Origin: Clostridia bacterium | GTDB lineage: Bacteria > Bacillota > Clostridia > Lachnospirales > Lachnospiraceae | Length of the DNA: 50,958 nucleotides | Direction of reading: 5' to 3' | NCBI GenBank assembly: GCA_003246295.1 | Contig: QKAS01000016.1 | Coordinates: 1-50,958 of the forward strand | Shown: positions 8,870 to 16,089 of the stretch, one piece after another | Layout of the letters: every line of letters begins with the position of its first letter | How positions within the stretch are numbered: position 1 is the stretch's first letter | Position numbers and translations under genes: made by a program | The notes under the pieces: generated by a model | Told to the model about the DNA's origin: nothing | Seen by the model: the letters and a program-made list of their open reading frames with translations, nothing else | Databases searched by the model: none

Positions 8870-9130
8870 ATGCCGAAGATAAAACCAATATCTGATCTTA
8901 GAAATTATACAGAAGTCTTAAAAGAAGTCGATGCAACAAGCCGTGTTTACCTTACGAGAAATGGACATGGAGAATATGGAATACTAACAATGGCTGAGAT
9001 TGATGAGTTAGACCGGTATCGTGCAGCGTATAATTTATTTGCAAAACTTCAGAATGCAGAGGATAGAGCTTTTCACGAAGGTTGGATTGATGCGACTGAT
9101 GCAGAAAAAGAACTGATGGTGTTTGATTGA
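8870..9130 (+). CDS. Phd/YefM-type antitoxin
   Basis: This small 86-aa protein has the Phd/YefM antitoxin N-terminus, PKIKPISDLRNYTEVLKEV, followed by VYLTRNGHGEYGILTM. In such proteins this segment forms the DNA-binding and dimerisation fold. The C-terminal acidic helix (DAEKELMVFD) would contact the toxin. ATG 8870 is chosen over the in-frame GTG at 8861 because AAAGGAG at 8855-8861 is well placed for it. The toxin gene overlaps its stop codon but is broken. The antitoxin may therefore persist as an orphan or act as an anti-addiction remnant. It probably represses its own promoter in the preceding 50 bp. Confidence 0.8.
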   Translation: MPKIKPISDLRNYTEVLKEVDATSRVYLTRNGHGEYGILTMAEIDELDRYRAAYNLFAKLQNAEDRAFHEGWIDATDAEKELMVFD

Positions 9131-9326
9131 AAAGTTTAAAATACTCACCAGATGCTTTAGAAAAATTACAACAGATTATAGATATCTTTATGTGCAGCAT
9201 AATTATATTTTCTACCGAATTTCAAATAATGATATTTTAATCATTGATATTTTTAATGAGCGAGAAGATTTTATGTGGAAATTATTTGGCATAAAACAGG
9301 TTGTTGATCCTTCGGAAGATGAATAA
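9127..9326 (+). pseudogene. RelE/ParE-family toxin, internally deleted and frameshifted
   Basis: Two pieces of one toxin are seen. From a TTG at 9127, overlapping the antitoxin stop, the frame reads LKSLKYSPDALEKLQQI, a typical RelE/ParE N-terminus. From about 9171, in another frame, it reads TDYRYLYVQHNYIFYRI and continues to FMWKLFGIK, the typical C-terminal half. The intervening 40-50 residues expected in a toxin of about 100 aa are absent, and the join changes frame. I read this as a deletion that destroyed the toxin. An in-frame ATG at 9123 gives a 67-aa product containing only the C-terminal half. Whether that is made is unknown. Confidence 0.7.
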
Positions 9327-9344
9327 AGTAGGCGCATGAATCGT

Positions 9345-9383
9345 AGAGTAGAGTATTGAAAAATACCCTACTCTAAATTTTTT
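9345..9383 (+). terminator. Rho-independent terminator after the toxin remnant
   Basis: A 12-bp stem with one mismatch (9345-9356 and 9363-9374), a 6-nt loop and a following AAATTTTTT tract make a good intrinsic terminator separating the toxin-antitoxin locus from the peroxidase gene. Confidence 0.75.
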
Positions 9384-9393
9384 GAAAAACCTC

Positions 9394-9422
9394 TTGACAA
9401 ATCATTATAAATTGCATACAAT
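9394..9422 (+). promoter_or_regulatory. Promoter of glutathione peroxidase gene, with possible MarR/OhrR-like site
   Basis: TTGACA (9394-9399), a 17-bp spacer and TACAAT (9417-9422) form a near-consensus promoter 55 bp before the gene. The -10 lies in ATACAATTCAATTACA, a partly symmetric AT-rich sequence that recalls OhrR/MarR operators. The operator reading is speculative; the promoter is solid. Confidence 0.65.
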
Positions 9423-9476
9423 TCAATTACAAACAAGCAAACAAAAGTAATTTGTTTATTTTCAGGAGGAAATGAT

Positions 9477-9950
9477 ATGTCGATTTATGATCTGAGTGTA
9501 AAGAGTAGAGACGGAAAAGAAGTTTCGCTAAAAGAGTATGAAGGCAAAGTATTGCTCATCGTGAATACAGCAACAGGCTGTGGTTTCACGCCTCAATATG
9601 AAGGACTTGAAAGATTATACAGAAAATATAAAGAACAGGGATTTGAAATTCTTGATTTTCCATGCAATCAATTTGGAAATCAGGCACCTGGGAATAGCGA
9701 TGAAATTCATGAATTCTGCCAGCTAAAATACGATACAACATTTCCACAGTTCGCTAAAATAGATGTAAACGGAAAAAATGAGGATCCGTTATTCACACAG
9801 CTAAAGAAAGAAAAAGGGTCCATCCTTGGAGCTGCGATTAAATGGAATTTTACAAAATTCCTGGTGGATAAAAATGGTAAAGTGGTGGAGCGTTTTGCAC
9901 CTACAACAGAAGCAGATGCAATTGACGCTAAAGTGGCGGCTCTGTTATAA
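9477..9950 (+). CDS. Glutathione peroxidase family protein (Cys type, probably thioredoxin-dependent)
   Basis: This 157-aa cytoplasmic peroxidase reduces hydrogen or lipid peroxides. The active-site cysteine is C35 in NTATGCGFTPQY, where animal enzymes have selenocysteine. The tetrad partners appear in FPCNQFGNQAPG (Gln, and a second Cys) and in the KWNFTKF Trp-Asn pair. Bacterial Cys-GPx enzymes generally use thioredoxin rather than glutathione. The thioredoxin-reductase-like gene 46 bp downstream fits this. The start ATG follows AGGAGG at 9464-9469. The length is normal for the family. Confidence 0.92.
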   Translation: MSIYDLSVKSRDGKEVSLKEYEGKVLLIVNTATGCGFTPQYEGLERLYRKYKEQGFEILDFPCNQFGNQAPGNSDEIHEFCQLKYDTTFPQFAKIDVNGKNEDPLFTQLKKEKGSILGAAIKWNFTKFLVDKNGKVVERFAPTTEADAIDAKVAALL

Positions 9951-9996
9951 TGGTTTTGATCATAAGTAAAATCAATGTATTTATGAAAGGATGAAA

Positions 9997-10902
9997 ATGA
10001 TGACGGATATAATCATTGTTGGGGCTGGAACAGCCGGGCTGTCTGCAGCAATTTACGGAGTAAGAGCAGGAAAAAGCGTAATTGTATTTGAAAGTGAAGT
10101 ATATGGTGGACAGATCGTGAATACACCTGAGATAGAGAACTACCCGGGCATCAAAAATATATCGGGATTTGAATTTGCTACAAATCTGTATGAGCAGGCA
10201 ACTGAACTTGGTGCAGAAGTGAAATTTGAAAAAGTAATTGGAATAGAAGAAGCAGGTGCAGAAAAAACAGTAGTGACAGATCAGGGAAGTTATCCATGTA
10301 AAAGTGTGATTCTTGCAACAGGCGCCAAGAACAGACCACTTGGGATAGCAAGGGAAGTAGAACTGACAGGAGCAGGTGTATCTTACTGTGCAACTTGTGA
10401 TGGTGCATTTTTTAGGAATAAAGAGGTTGCAGTCAATGGTGGTGGAAATACTGCGTTGGAAGATGCACTCTATCTTTCTAATTTCTGTAGTAAAGTGTAT
10501 CTGATTCATAGACGAGATGCATTTCGTGGAGAAGAAAAGCAGGTACAGGCACTGAAGAACAAATCTAATGTAGAATTTGTCTTAAATGCTACAATTAAAG
10601 AACTTCTTGGAGAAGACAGACTTTCGGGTGTAGTTGTTGTAGATAAACTTACAGGAGAAGAAAGACAAATACCGGTCGAAGGTCTATTCGTGGCGATTGG
10701 GCAGATTCCTGAGAATACAGCCTTTGCTGCGCAAGTAACATTGGACGATAAAGGGTACATTAGCGCACAGGAAGATTGCAGAACAAAAAGCAATGGTATT
10801 TTTGTGGCAGGCGATTGTAGAACAAAGACTGTAAGACAGCTGGCAACAGCAGCTTCAGATGGTGCGATCGCAGCGCTTGCAGCATGTGAGTATCTCAATT
10901 AA
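9997..10902 (+). CDS. trxB: Thioredoxin reductase-like FAD/NAD(P)H-dependent flavoprotein
   Basis: This homologue of bacterial TrxB transfers electrons from NADPH via FAD to a disulphide. FAD-binding GAGTAGLSAA is at the N-terminus. The redox-active CATC sits in SYCATCDGAFF (about residue 132). The NADPH domain carries VNGGGNTALEDAL and HRRDAFRGEE, and the second FAD motif GIFVAGDCR is near the C-terminus. The length of about 301 aa is standard. GAAAGG at 9985-9990 abuts the ATG at 9991, so initiation is more likely at 9997 or 10000. The neighbour upstream is a peroxidase that it may support. No thioredoxin gene lies in the window. Confidence 0.9.
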   Translation: MMTDIIIVGAGTAGLSAAIYGVRAGKSVIVFESEVYGGQIVNTPEIENYPGIKNISGFEFATNLYEQATELGAEVKFEKVIGIEEAGAEKTVVTDQGSYPCKSVILATGAKNRPLGIAREVELTGAGVSYCATCDGAFFRNKEVAVNGGGNTALEDALYLSNFCSKVYLIHRRDAFRGEEKQVQALKNKSNVEFVLNATIKELLGEDRLSGVVVVDKLTGEERQIPVEGLFVAIGQIPENTAFAAQVTLDDKGYISAQEDCRTKSNGIFVAGDCRTKTVRQLATAASDGAIAALAACEYLN

Positions 10903-10934
10903 GATATAGAATCGTCTCATCTTATTATAAAAAT

Positions 10935-10986
10935 AAATATGCAGCTGTATGATTCTGGGTTTCATGAATCATACAGCTGCATATTT
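10935..10986. terminator. Bidirectional terminator between convergent trxB and SGNH genes
   Basis: A perfect 21-bp stem (10935-10955 and 10966-10986) with a 10-nt loop, A-rich on the left and T-rich on the right, lies between the two convergent genes. It abuts the stop codon of the minus-strand gene at 10987. It should stop transcription from both sides. Confidence 0.85.
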
Positions 10987-11952
10987 TTATTCGTCCATCT
11001 CTACGGTGAGATTTTTATTAATCACATCAGCAAGTCTTTCAGCAATTAGCTTACGACCGGCTTCGTTTGGATGAATGTTGTCTTCCAGATAATCTTTGTA
11101 GGTCTCTGCATTGATTTTGACACCATAGTAGTTATCAAGATAAGAAACATTTAGTTCAACAGCAATAGATTTTGCAGCTACCATATAATCAGCGAGCATG
11201 CCGTATCCAGTGTTGGTCACATCGCAATTTACAACGCTTCCGTCCTGCTCAACCCGACAAAAAGTTGGAGACATGACAATGATACGAATGTGAGGATATG
11301 CTTCCTGAATGGCTTCAATAGATGATTTAAGAGCACCTGAGTATGCTGAAATACTATTAGGATCTGCAACATCTGTAATTAATCGTCCATCCAGATAATC
11401 ATGAACACCATAGGTAATTGCCAGAACATCTACAGTTGAAAAATCAATGGATTCAAGCTCTTTTACTGTTTTGGTAAAATCTGGGTTTACCTGGTCAGCG
11501 TAATTATTAAGTAAATTAAAATCTTTTAAAGCAATTGACTTTGCGACCCAGTAAAGGGAAAAAGAATCTGATGCATTTTCTTCAGACCAGGTTGAAGAGG
11601 AAGCAGACATATGCATATCATCAAAACCAATATTATAAGTTTTGGAATTTTCCACCATAGATTCCGTAAGTCCCGGAAGCCCATCTTTTCCAGTGTATTG
11701 GCTGAGTAAATCATCTCCTAGAAATACGATGTCACATACGCCATCGTCTGTTTTAGAGGCTAACTGTACACTGGTCATTGCGGTAACATAATCTTCTGGT
11801 TCTGTATCGAAATTCTCGTCTGTGATGACTTCCCCAGCATCTTCACTGCCTTGGTTCCACTTTACAAGCTTTACCACCGAAACAATTAATATGATAACAA
11901 TGATGCCTATAATCGTGGCGTGTATCGCCATATCTTTTTTTGTTTTTTTCAT
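10987..11952 (-). CDS. Membrane-anchored SGNH/GDSL-hydrolase-like protein lacking the usual Ser
   Basis: The 321-aa protein has a short basic N-terminus and one membrane segment (about residues 10-27). An extracellular SGNH-fold domain follows. Block I reads VFLGDDLLSQY, with Asp81 where the catalytic Ser of GDS should be. Block III is ITYGVHDYLDGR and block V DNIHPNEAGRKLI keeps the Asp-His pair. Such proteins often act as acyl or acetyl esterases on surface glycans. Loss of the nucleophile argues for a non-catalytic or altered role. I chose ATG 11952 because GGAGGAG precedes it, rather than a longer form starting at 11997. It lies next to a glycan cluster. Confidence 0.75.
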   Translation of the reverse strand: MKKTKKDMAIHATIIGIIVIILIVSVVKLVKWNQGSEDAGEVITDENFDTEPEDYVTAMTSVQLASKTDDGVCDIVFLGDDLLSQYTGKDGLPGLTESMVENSKTYNIGFDDMHMSASSSTWSEENASDSFSLYWVAKSIALKDFNLLNNYADQVNPDFTKTVKELESIDFSTVDVLAITYGVHDYLDGRLITDVADPNSISAYSGALKSSIEAIQEAYPHIRIIVMSPTFCRVEQDGSVVNCDVTNTGYGMLADYMVAAKSIAVELNVSYLDNYYGVKINAETYKDYLEDNIHPNEAGRKLIAERLADVINKNLTVEMDE

Positions 11953-12008
11953 AGAACTCCTCCAAATTGTATCTGTTAATTGTGAGTGTTTCCACATTTC
12001 ACATGCTC

Positions 12009-12037
12009 ATTTTACACGTTTCAGACCAGAGTGTCTA
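12009..12037 (-). promoter_or_regulatory. Promoter for the SGNH gene
   Basis: Read on the minus strand, TAGACA (12037-12032) and TAAAAT (12014-12009) are 17 bp apart, about 57 bp upstream of the start codon. Confidence 0.5.
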
Positions 12038-12111
12038 CCGTATGTCATGAAAAATGCCCTGTGAAAAATCTTAAATGTTTATGAAGCATATTACAAAAAG
12101 CGGTAAAAAGG

Positions 12112-12141
12112 TTGCACTCTGAGCGGTTCAAAGCATATAAT
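12112..12141 (+). promoter_or_regulatory. Promoter for the small membrane protein pair
   Basis: TTGCAC (12112-12117) and a perfect TATAAT (12136-12141) with 18-bp spacing lie 35 bp upstream of the ATG at 12177. It is divergent from the SGNH promoter. Confidence 0.55.
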
Positions 12142-12176
12142 GGGCGTTAGGGTATAAACTAAAGAAGGAAGAATTT

Positions 12177-12539
12177 ATGAAGAAAAAAATAACATTTAAG
12201 GATATTTTGTTTTTGCAGTTTGTGGTTGTTGTATTTACGATTTCCAGTATTGTAGCTAAATTTGCATCAGGACAGGAAGTGATGACATTTGGGTTTTTTA
12301 TGTTTTATGGGCTTGAGGTAGCAGTTTTAGGGATTTATGCAATTCTATGGCAGCAGGTGATTAAAAAATTTGACCTTTCGATTGCATATGCAAATAAGGC
12401 AATGGGTATCCTATGGTCGATGATCTGGGCAGTTCTTTTATTTCATAATGAAATTACACTGCAAAATATCGCGGGAGTCATTCTTGTAGTAGCGGGAACC
12501 ATTATTTTGAATCATGACCTGAAGGAGGAGAAAGTATGA
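12177..12539 (+). CDS. Small EamA/SMR-type membrane transporter subunit 1 (ArnE/F-like)
   Basis: This 120-aa, four-helix membrane protein of the small multidrug resistance/EamA superfamily ends with VILVVAGTIILNHD, matching the last helix of EmrE/ArnE proteins. A segment SIAYANKAMGILWSMIWAVLLFHN corresponds to the conserved third helix. Its stop overlaps the start of a second small membrane protein (ATGA), so the two probably form a heterodimer, as in ArnE-ArnF or YkkCD. In view of the adjacent glycan genes, flipping a lipid-linked sugar is as plausible as drug export. The function is inferred from fold only. Confidence 0.75.
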   Translation: MKKKITFKDILFLQFVVVVFTISSIVAKFASGQEVMTFGFFMFYGLEVAVLGIYAILWQQVIKKFDLSIAYANKAMGILWSMIWAVLLFHNEITLQNIAGVILVVAGTIILNHDLKEEKV

Positions 12540-12895
12540 GCACATTAATACAAATGGATACACATTGGTATTATGTGTTGATGATCGTATCCGTTGCAGT
12601 AGCATCTTCTTCACAGATTTTCTTAAAAAAGAGTGCATTAATTAAATATAATTCTGTCATCAGGGAATATCTGAATCCATATGTGATAGTAGGCTATGGT
12701 ATGTTGTTTCTGTCTATGATCATGACGATTACGGTGTATTCTGGAATAGAGTATAAGAGAGTTCCGGTGATGGAATCTATTGGATATATTTTTGTAATGG
12801 TTTTAAGCAGAATCTTTTTTAAAGAAAAAATTACAAAAAATAAACTGATTGGAACCATTCTGATTTTGGCAGGTGTGTTCATCTTTAATATGTAG
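12536..12895 (+). CDS. Small EamA/SMR-type membrane transporter subunit 2 (ArnE/F-like)
   Basis: This 119-aa, four-helix partner of the preceding gene overlaps it by 4 bp and has its own AAGGAGG at 12521-12527. It has the family's second-helix start SSSQIFLKKSALI. The Pro-containing helix EYKRVPVMESIGYIFVMVLS corresponds to the Val-Pro-type motif of EamA half-transporters. It ends with TILILAGVFIFNM. The pair keeps both halves short, unlike the ten-helix EamA proteins. The substrate is not deducible. Confidence 0.75.
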   Translation: MSTLIQMDTHWYYVLMIVSVAVASSSQIFLKKSALIKYNSVIREYLNPYVIVGYGMLFLSMIMTITVYSGIEYKRVPVMESIGYIFVMVLSRIFFKEKITKNKLIGTILILAGVFIFNM

Positions 12896-12912
12896 GGATT
12901 GGGCTTATTTTC

Positions 12913-12941
12913 TTGAAGTAAGTATGATTAGATGGTATAAT
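12913..12941 (+). promoter_or_regulatory. Promoter of the surface-glycan cluster
   Basis: TTGAAG (12913-12918), a 17-bp spacer and a perfect TATAAT (12936-12941) lie 45 bp before the GTG start of the first GH25 gene. It is the only strong promoter seen before a long co-directional run of genes. Confidence 0.6.
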
Positions 12942-12985
12942 GTTACAGAATTGTTAAGCGAGTTGTGAAAGGGTGAGTATTCTAA

Positions 12986-15900
12986 GTGAAAAAAGAGTTT
13001 GACTGGATAGATCTGGATGTAGATGAAATTATATATGAAGAAGATGCCTATGAAGAGTTTGAGGAGTATGAAGAAGACTTTGAAGAGGAATACGAAGAGG
13101 ACTTTGAGACAGATCAGGATACTTTTGAAACCGAACCAAAAGTAAAAACAAAATCAAAATCAGAAAAACTGGAACCACTTGGCATGGGAAACGCACCTAA
13201 AAAGAAGACGACTACATCGCCGACGTCCAAAACGCCAGCTTCCAAAACGCCAGCGTCAACAAAGAAAAAGAAGAAAAAAGTTTCTGGAAAAAAATCCTCG
13301 CAAAAAGGCACTTCAAAGAAAAATAAAGATGTTGCCGCCGCAGGGATTTGGGATAAAATCAAAGAGCATTTCCATGATTTCGGACCGATTGATGCGATTG
13401 TTGGTGTAACAGGTATTTTTGTTCTCGTCATCGCGATTGTAACCTTGAATCTCTGGGGAGATTCTAAAACGACTGAAAAGCAAGTCAGTAGTATGGCAGA
13501 GCTAGGACAGCAACTCAGTAGTATTGAGGTGATCGGAGAAAGCGGGCTTCTGGCAATTGCGGACGCAAAGATGGCAGCTGAGACTGCAGCAGAAGAACCT
13601 ATAGAGGAAGAGGTCGTTGAACAGGAAGAGTCAGAAATTGAAGTAAAAGTAAATATGACTTCGGTTGAAAAGGATCTCAAAATCAAATTTGTTAACAAAG
13701 AAACTGGAAAACTGATTTCTGGAACTGAGTTTGAAGTTGAACTGACCGATCCAAAGAAAAAAACAAGTACAAAAACGGATGATGATAAAGATGGCATTAT
13801 TTATCTGAAAGACATTACACCGGGAAAATATTCCGTACTGATCAAACCGGTTGGAGAGTTCAAATTTCCAACAGAAGCAGTCAGCGTCACAGTCAAAGAT
13901 AAGATTGCCTATGAAAAGATAGAAATTGCAGATGAAGTAAAAACTGAAAAAGAAGTCAATGTAGCAAAAGAAGATACTGCAGTTGAAGTAGTGCAGGAAA
14001 GTGCACCAGTTGATACTGTAGAATGGGTAGAATCATCAAAAACATCAGTAAGTGGCGGTGATGGCTATGAGGCTGTCGACAAGTCAAAGATTACTGATCC
14101 AAGTACAACATCCAGTGCGTGGTTTTTTACGAAGTTTACGAGCGGAAATGAGATAAAGGCCGTAACTGGAATCGCAGTGAGTCCTACAACCTTATCATTG
14201 AAAGTTGATGACTCAGCGTCATTGTCGGCAACTATATCACCTTCAGATGCAACGAATAAAGGTGTGACATGGTCCACTGGAAGTTCTGGTATTGCTATGG
14301 TAGATTCTGACGGTAAAGTCACTGCAAAAGCAGTTGGAGAAACTACAATTACTGCGACTTCTGCTGATGGTGGCAAAACCGCCACTTGTACAGTAACTGT
14401 GGAAGCAAAGACTCCAGCAACTGTAGCAGTCACCGGCGTCACGCTTGATAAAACAACCGCATCAGTTGCCGTAGAAAGTACAGTTTCATTGACAGCAACT
14501 GTGGCGCCAGCCGATGCCACTGATAAAACACTAACATGGTCAAGTTCAGACACAGCAATAGCAACGGTTGGGACCGATGGAAAAGTGACTGGTGTAAAAG
14601 CAGGAAGTGCAACCATTACGGCAACAAGCAATGGTGATACTACGAAGAAAGCCACCTGTACAGTTACAGTTACGAATAAACTGATACCTGCAACGGCGAT
14701 CACGCTGAGCCCTGCAACACAGACACTTGCCATTAGCAAGACGCAGCAGCTTACTGCAACGTTGACACCGACTAATGCAACAGACACAGTAACATGGTCA
14801 AGTTCAGATGCAGCAGTTGCATCTGTAAGCGACAAAGGTCTTGTAACTGCATTAAAAGCAGGAACAGCGACGATTACTGCAAAAATTTCTGATACCATAA
14901 AAGCAACCAGTACAATCACAGTAAGCTCGACACTTGCTGTTACACTGGATAAAACAACAGTAACGATTAAAAAGGGCGCAACGACAACGCTGACACCGAC
15001 ACCAAGCGGTTTTAGTGCTTCTAAGCCAACATATACATGGGCAAGTTCTCATACGGATATTGCAACGGTTGGAACCGATGGAAAAGTAACAGCAGTGAAA
15101 GCAGGAACTGCAACAATTACACTCACTGCTACAGATTCAGACAAGCGTACAGCAACTGCAACCTGTACCATCACAGTTACGACAGCAGCAGCGGATGATA
15201 AAACAACTAAACTAAAAGACAACTCAGGAAATCTGCTGTATGTCAAAGAAAATAATGCATACAGAGAAGCAGTCTATGCAGATTATTTTACAGCGGGTGC
15301 CTTCTATAAAAAAGTAACAGTGACCTATAAATATACTGGATGGCAGACCTTAGACAATGTAACCTACTTCTTCAATAAAAATGGAGACAAAGTAACTGGA
15401 GAACAGGTCATCAAAGGTGTAAAATATAACTTTGGAAGCAATGGTGCACTTTCCATGGGAAATGGAACACTTGGAATTGATGTATCAAAGTGGAATGGAG
15501 ATATCAACTGGACAGCGGTTAAAAATTCAGGTGTATCTTATGTCATCATTCGTTGTGGATATCGAGGATCATCAACAGGAGCATTGATTCAGGATCCTAA
15601 GTTCTATGCAAATATTAAAGGCGCTTCAGCAGCAGGGCTTAAAGTGGGTATTTATTTCTTTACCCAGGCTGTAAATGAAGTAGAAGCGGTAGAAGAAGCT
15701 TCTATGACATTGAATATGATCAAAGGTTATAATATATCATATCCAATCTTTATTGATACAGAAGGAAGCGGCGGCAGAGCAGACGGTATTGACAAAGGAA
15801 CCAGAACGGCAGTCTGCAATGCATTTTGTGCTACCATACAGAATGCAGGTTACAAAGCAGGTATTTATGCTTCTAAGAGCTGGTTTGAAGGTAAGCTGAA

Positions 15901-16057
15901 TGCATCATCACTTAGTTCCTATAAGATCTGGCTTGCACAATATGCAACAAAACCGACCTATGGTGGCAGATATGATCTGTGGCAATATACATCAAGCGGA
16001 GTTATCGGCGGAATCAACGGAAGAGTAGATTTGAATACCAGTTATCTGGGATATTAA
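12986..16057 (+). CDS. Multidomain surface GH25 muramidase with SpaA-like and Big_2 domains
   Basis: A 1023-aa type II membrane protein. In order it has a very acidic cytoplasmic start (residues 1-45), a Lys/Thr/Pro-rich stretch, one membrane helix (about 134-155) and a SpaA-like domain (about 228-310). Four Big_2 immunoglobulin-like repeats follow (about 393-732), then a single cell-wall-binding-type repeat (YTGWQTLDNVTYFFNKNG) and a C-terminal GH25 domain from about 828. GH25 catalytic residues are seen in GIDVSKWNG and PIFIDTEG. It probably cleaves peptidoglycan between MurNAc and GlcNAc, or trims wall at the glycan-assembly site. The start is GTG, with GAAAGGG 12 bp upstream. It leads the cluster, 32 bp before rfbB, and has a shorter paralogue at 18145. 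Confidence 0.88.
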   Translation: MKKEFDWIDLDVDEIIYEEDAYEEFEEYEEDFEEEYEEDFETDQDTFETEPKVKTKSKSEKLEPLGMGNAPKKKTTTSPTSKTPASKTPASTKKKKKKVSGKKSSQKGTSKKNKDVAAAGIWDKIKEHFHDFGPIDAIVGVTGIFVLVIAIVTLNLWGDSKTTEKQVSSMAELGQQLSSIEVIGESGLLAIADAKMAAETAAEEPIEEEVVEQEESEIEVKVNMTSVEKDLKIKFVNKETGKLISGTEFEVELTDPKKKTSTKTDDDKDGIIYLKDITPGKYSVLIKPVGEFKFPTEAVSVTVKDKIAYEKIEIADEVKTEKEVNVAKEDTAVEVVQESAPVDTVEWVESSKTSVSGGDGYEAVDKSKITDPSTTSSAWFFTKFTSGNEIKAVTGIAVSPTTLSLKVDDSASLSATISPSDATNKGVTWSTGSSGIAMVDSDGKVTAKAVGETTITATSADGGKTATCTVTVEAKTPATVAVTGVTLDKTTASVAVESTVSLTATVAPADATDKTLTWSSSDTAIATVGTDGKVTGVKAGSATITATSNGDTTKKATCTVTVTNKLIPATAITLSPATQTLAISKTQQLTATLTPTNATDTVTWSSSDAAVASVSDKGLVTALKAGTATITAKISDTIKATSTITVSSTLAVTLDKTTVTIKKGATTTLTPTPSGFSASKPTYTWASSHTDIATVGTDGKVTAVKAGTATITLTATDSDKRTATATCTITVTTAAADDKTTKLKDNSGNLLYVKENNAYREAVYADYFTAGAFYKKVTVTYKYTGWQTLDNVTYFFNKNGDKVTGEQVIKGVKYNFGSNGALSMGNGTLGIDVSKWNGDINWTAVKNSGVSYVIIRCGYRGSSTGALIQDPKFYANIKGASAAGLKVGIYFFTQAVNEVEAVEEASMTLNMIKGYNISYPIFIDTEGSGGRADGIDKGTRTAVCNAFCATIQNAGYKAGIYASKSWFEGKLNASSLSSYKIWLAQYATKPTYGGRYDLWQYTSSGVIGGINGRVDLNTSYLGY
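14164..15183 (+). repeat. Four tandem Big_2 (Ig-like) coding repeats
   Basis: Four repeats of about 80-85 codons each follow the pattern 'V..V.L..T..tL...tATv.PsdAT...tWsSSd..iAtV..DGkVTavKaGtATITAT'. Repeats 2 and 4 share near-identical DNA around 14563-14610 and 15063-15110, indicating fairly recent duplication or gene conversion and possible length variation. Confidence 0.8.
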
Positions 16058-16089
16058 TGAAATAAAAAAACCGGAGGAAAGAAAACCCC

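Noticed and set aside
9123..9326. Programmed frameshift producing a full toxin
   Set aside because: Even with the frames joined, the middle 40-50 residues are missing, so a complete toxin cannot be made.
14065..14919. Long minus-strand open frame of 284 codons opposite the Big_2 region
   Set aside because: It is Val/Ala/Ser-rich with no start signal and mirrors the codon bias of the Thr/Ala-rich repeats. It is a shadow frame.
14164..15183. Regularly spaced repeats that might suggest a CRISPR array
   Set aside because: The period is about 250 bp, the frame stays open, and the repeats encode Big_2 domains.
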